Both the position numbers and the translations under genes were made by a program. Source: Vairimorpha apis BRL 01 (taxonomy: Eukaryota > Microsporidia > Nosematidae). From it: 31,192 nt of DNA. The notes beneath the pieces are model-generated. The model searched no databases. It was given only the letters and a program-made list of their open reading frames with translations, and was not told the origin of the DNA. Location: NCBI GenBank assembly GCA_000447185.1, contig KE647058.1, positions 6,836 to 38,027 on the forward strand, in the 5' to 3' direction. This document shows positions 30,401 through 31,192 of the stretch, in pieces (position 1 is the first letter of the stretch; each line of letters starts with the position of its first letter).

Positions 30401-31192
30401 TTCATGAAATTCATAATCAGCTTGAGATTTTAAATAAAAAAACACTTCCATTTATATTAAGAAGATTAAAAGTTGATGTATTAACTGATCTACCACCTAA
30501 AATTATAAGAGATATTAACGTTGAAATGGGACCAGAACAGACTGCGATATATAGTCGTATTGCAGAAGAAGGTCAAAGTAATATAGAAAATATAAATTAT
30601 AAAACTTTTCAAAATAAAGCTGAAGGTTTAAATCGAACAAGAAACTTGCTTAATGCAAGTTCGCATATTTCTTATTTTAAATCATCTTTAGAGAAGTCTT
30701 GTAAGGTAAAAGCACTGGAGGATATTATTAATCTTTGTGGAGGTGAAGAAATGAGAAATAAGATTTTAATTTTTTTTCAGTATAAAACTACTATTGATTA
30801 TGTGATACATGATTTTATTAAAAAATTTAGCCTTAAATTTTTGAGGTTAGATGGAACCGTTCCTGCAAGTAAAAGATCAAAAATAGCAACAGACTTCAAT
30901 ACTGGAAACATTCCTATTTTATTTTTAACCACACACATCGGAGGACTTGGATTAAATTTAACTGGAGCTGATACTGTTATTTTTTACGAGCATGATTGGA
31001 ATCCATTTAATGATCTTCAAGCTATGGATAGAGCTCATCGTATTGGTCAAAAAAATACAGTGAATGTTTTTAGATTAATAGCTAAAGATACTATAGAGCA
31101 AAAAGTAATGGATCTCCAAAGTTTTAAAGTGTTTATAGCTTCTAGTGTAATATCTCAACAAAATGCAGATATTGAAACTATGGATACAAAAG
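27468..31192 (+). CDS. MOT1: MOT1/BTAF1 TBP-removing ATPase, frameshifted, 3' open
   Basis: MOT1 uses ATP to remove TBP from DNA and is essential in yeast. The N-terminus (LEKFFNTLNSNNSKLIKKYT) and HEAT-type helices, including a WNKRHGAFLAY block, match the family's TBP-binding region. The C-terminal ATPase is clear: Walker A DDMGLGKT near 29924, ICPSSL, ITSYD, motif II DEGH (typical of MOT1 in place of DEAH), LILTGTPIHNS, LPFILRRLK, ILIFFQYK, LTTHIGGLGLNLTGADTV, EHDWNPFNDLQAMDRAHRIGQ. The tail IASSVISQQN is specific to MOT1. The sense moves -1 at about 28258-28268, twice near 28670-28698, at T6A 29136-29142, near 29218, 29354, 29455 and 30250. An in-frame TAA near 30326 seems to be flanked by compensating indels. 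From about 30337 the frame is open to the window end, so about 20-30 codons lie outside. All ATPase motifs survive, which argues against simple decay. About 1,250 residues, shorter than yeast and human. Confidence 0.93.

Noticed and set aside
1..31192. tRNA, rRNA, CRISPR array, transposase
   Set aside because: No G+C-rich cloverleaf, rRNA core, spaced repeat array or transposase/reverse transcriptase motif was found on either strand by reading; small structured RNAs cannot be excluded without a covariance search.

Overview
This window is a very AT-rich (by eye about 80% A+T) nuclear contig from a microsporidian. The evidence is short eukaryotic genes with no visible introns, proteins trimmed relative to yeast and animal homologues, very short 5' leaders, and a CCC-containing element (ACCCTT, ACCC or CCCC) within 0-8 bases of many start codons, as described for microsporidia. 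The long AT-rich spacers are unlike compact Encephalitozoon and more like AT-rich lineages such as Enterocytozoonidae/Hepatospora-type or Nosema-type genomes. The genus is an inference I cannot test here.

Layout: 1-2.1 kb spacer; 2.1-3.9 kb an ABC half-transporter; 5.6-6.0 kb a small signal-peptide/single-TM protein; 8.25-8.63 kb (minus) an NF-YA/Hap2 CCAAT-binding subunit; 9.7-10.2 kb a myosin regulatory light chain; 10.2-10.8 kb (minus) a short Nup54/Nup57 nucleoporin; 11.7-13.05 kb an ankyrin-repeat protein broken by two frameshifts; 13.06-13.5 kb (minus) a Yaf9/GAS41-type YEATS protein; a spacer with possible decayed coding relics; 15.9-17.0 kb a eukaryotic tRNA-guanine transglycosylase (one frameshift); 17.07-17.6 kb (minus) a Rho-like small GTPase with a Rab-like CC end; 18.7-19.3 kb a bZIP factor (one frameshift) with bZIP-like palindromes upstream; 19.93-20.25 kb a small unknown gene (two frameshifts); 22.0-22.4 kb a small unknown protein; 22.4-23.36 kb (minus) an RNF121-type membrane RING protein (one frameshift); 24.9-25.07 kb (minus) a 48-residue ORF in a G+C-richer island; 25.6-26.2 kb (minus) a Ser/Thr-rich unknown; 26.96-27.09 kb an 11-bp minisatellite; 27.5-31.19 kb the MOT1/BTAF1 Swi2/Snf2 ATPase, open at the window edge and with many frameshifts.

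The gene set is nuclear and regulatory: basal transcription (MOT1), chromatin (YEATS), sequence-specific factors (NF-YA, bZIP), nuclear pore, tRNA modification, actomyosin control, small-GTPase signalling, membrane ubiquitin ligation and ABC transport. Two patterns deserve attention. First, nearly every coding interruption that can be resolved goes in the same direction: the protein continues in the -1 frame, as if one base were missing. They are spread over six genes while nine others are intact. Second, CCC start elements mark mostly housekeeping genes and are absent from the bZIP, NF-YA, GTPase and secreted-type genes. The single most striking protein is the GTPase, whose Ras-numbered positions 12, 35 and 61 are Val, Asn and Ile. 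No tRNA, rRNA, CRISPR array or recognisable transposon was found.
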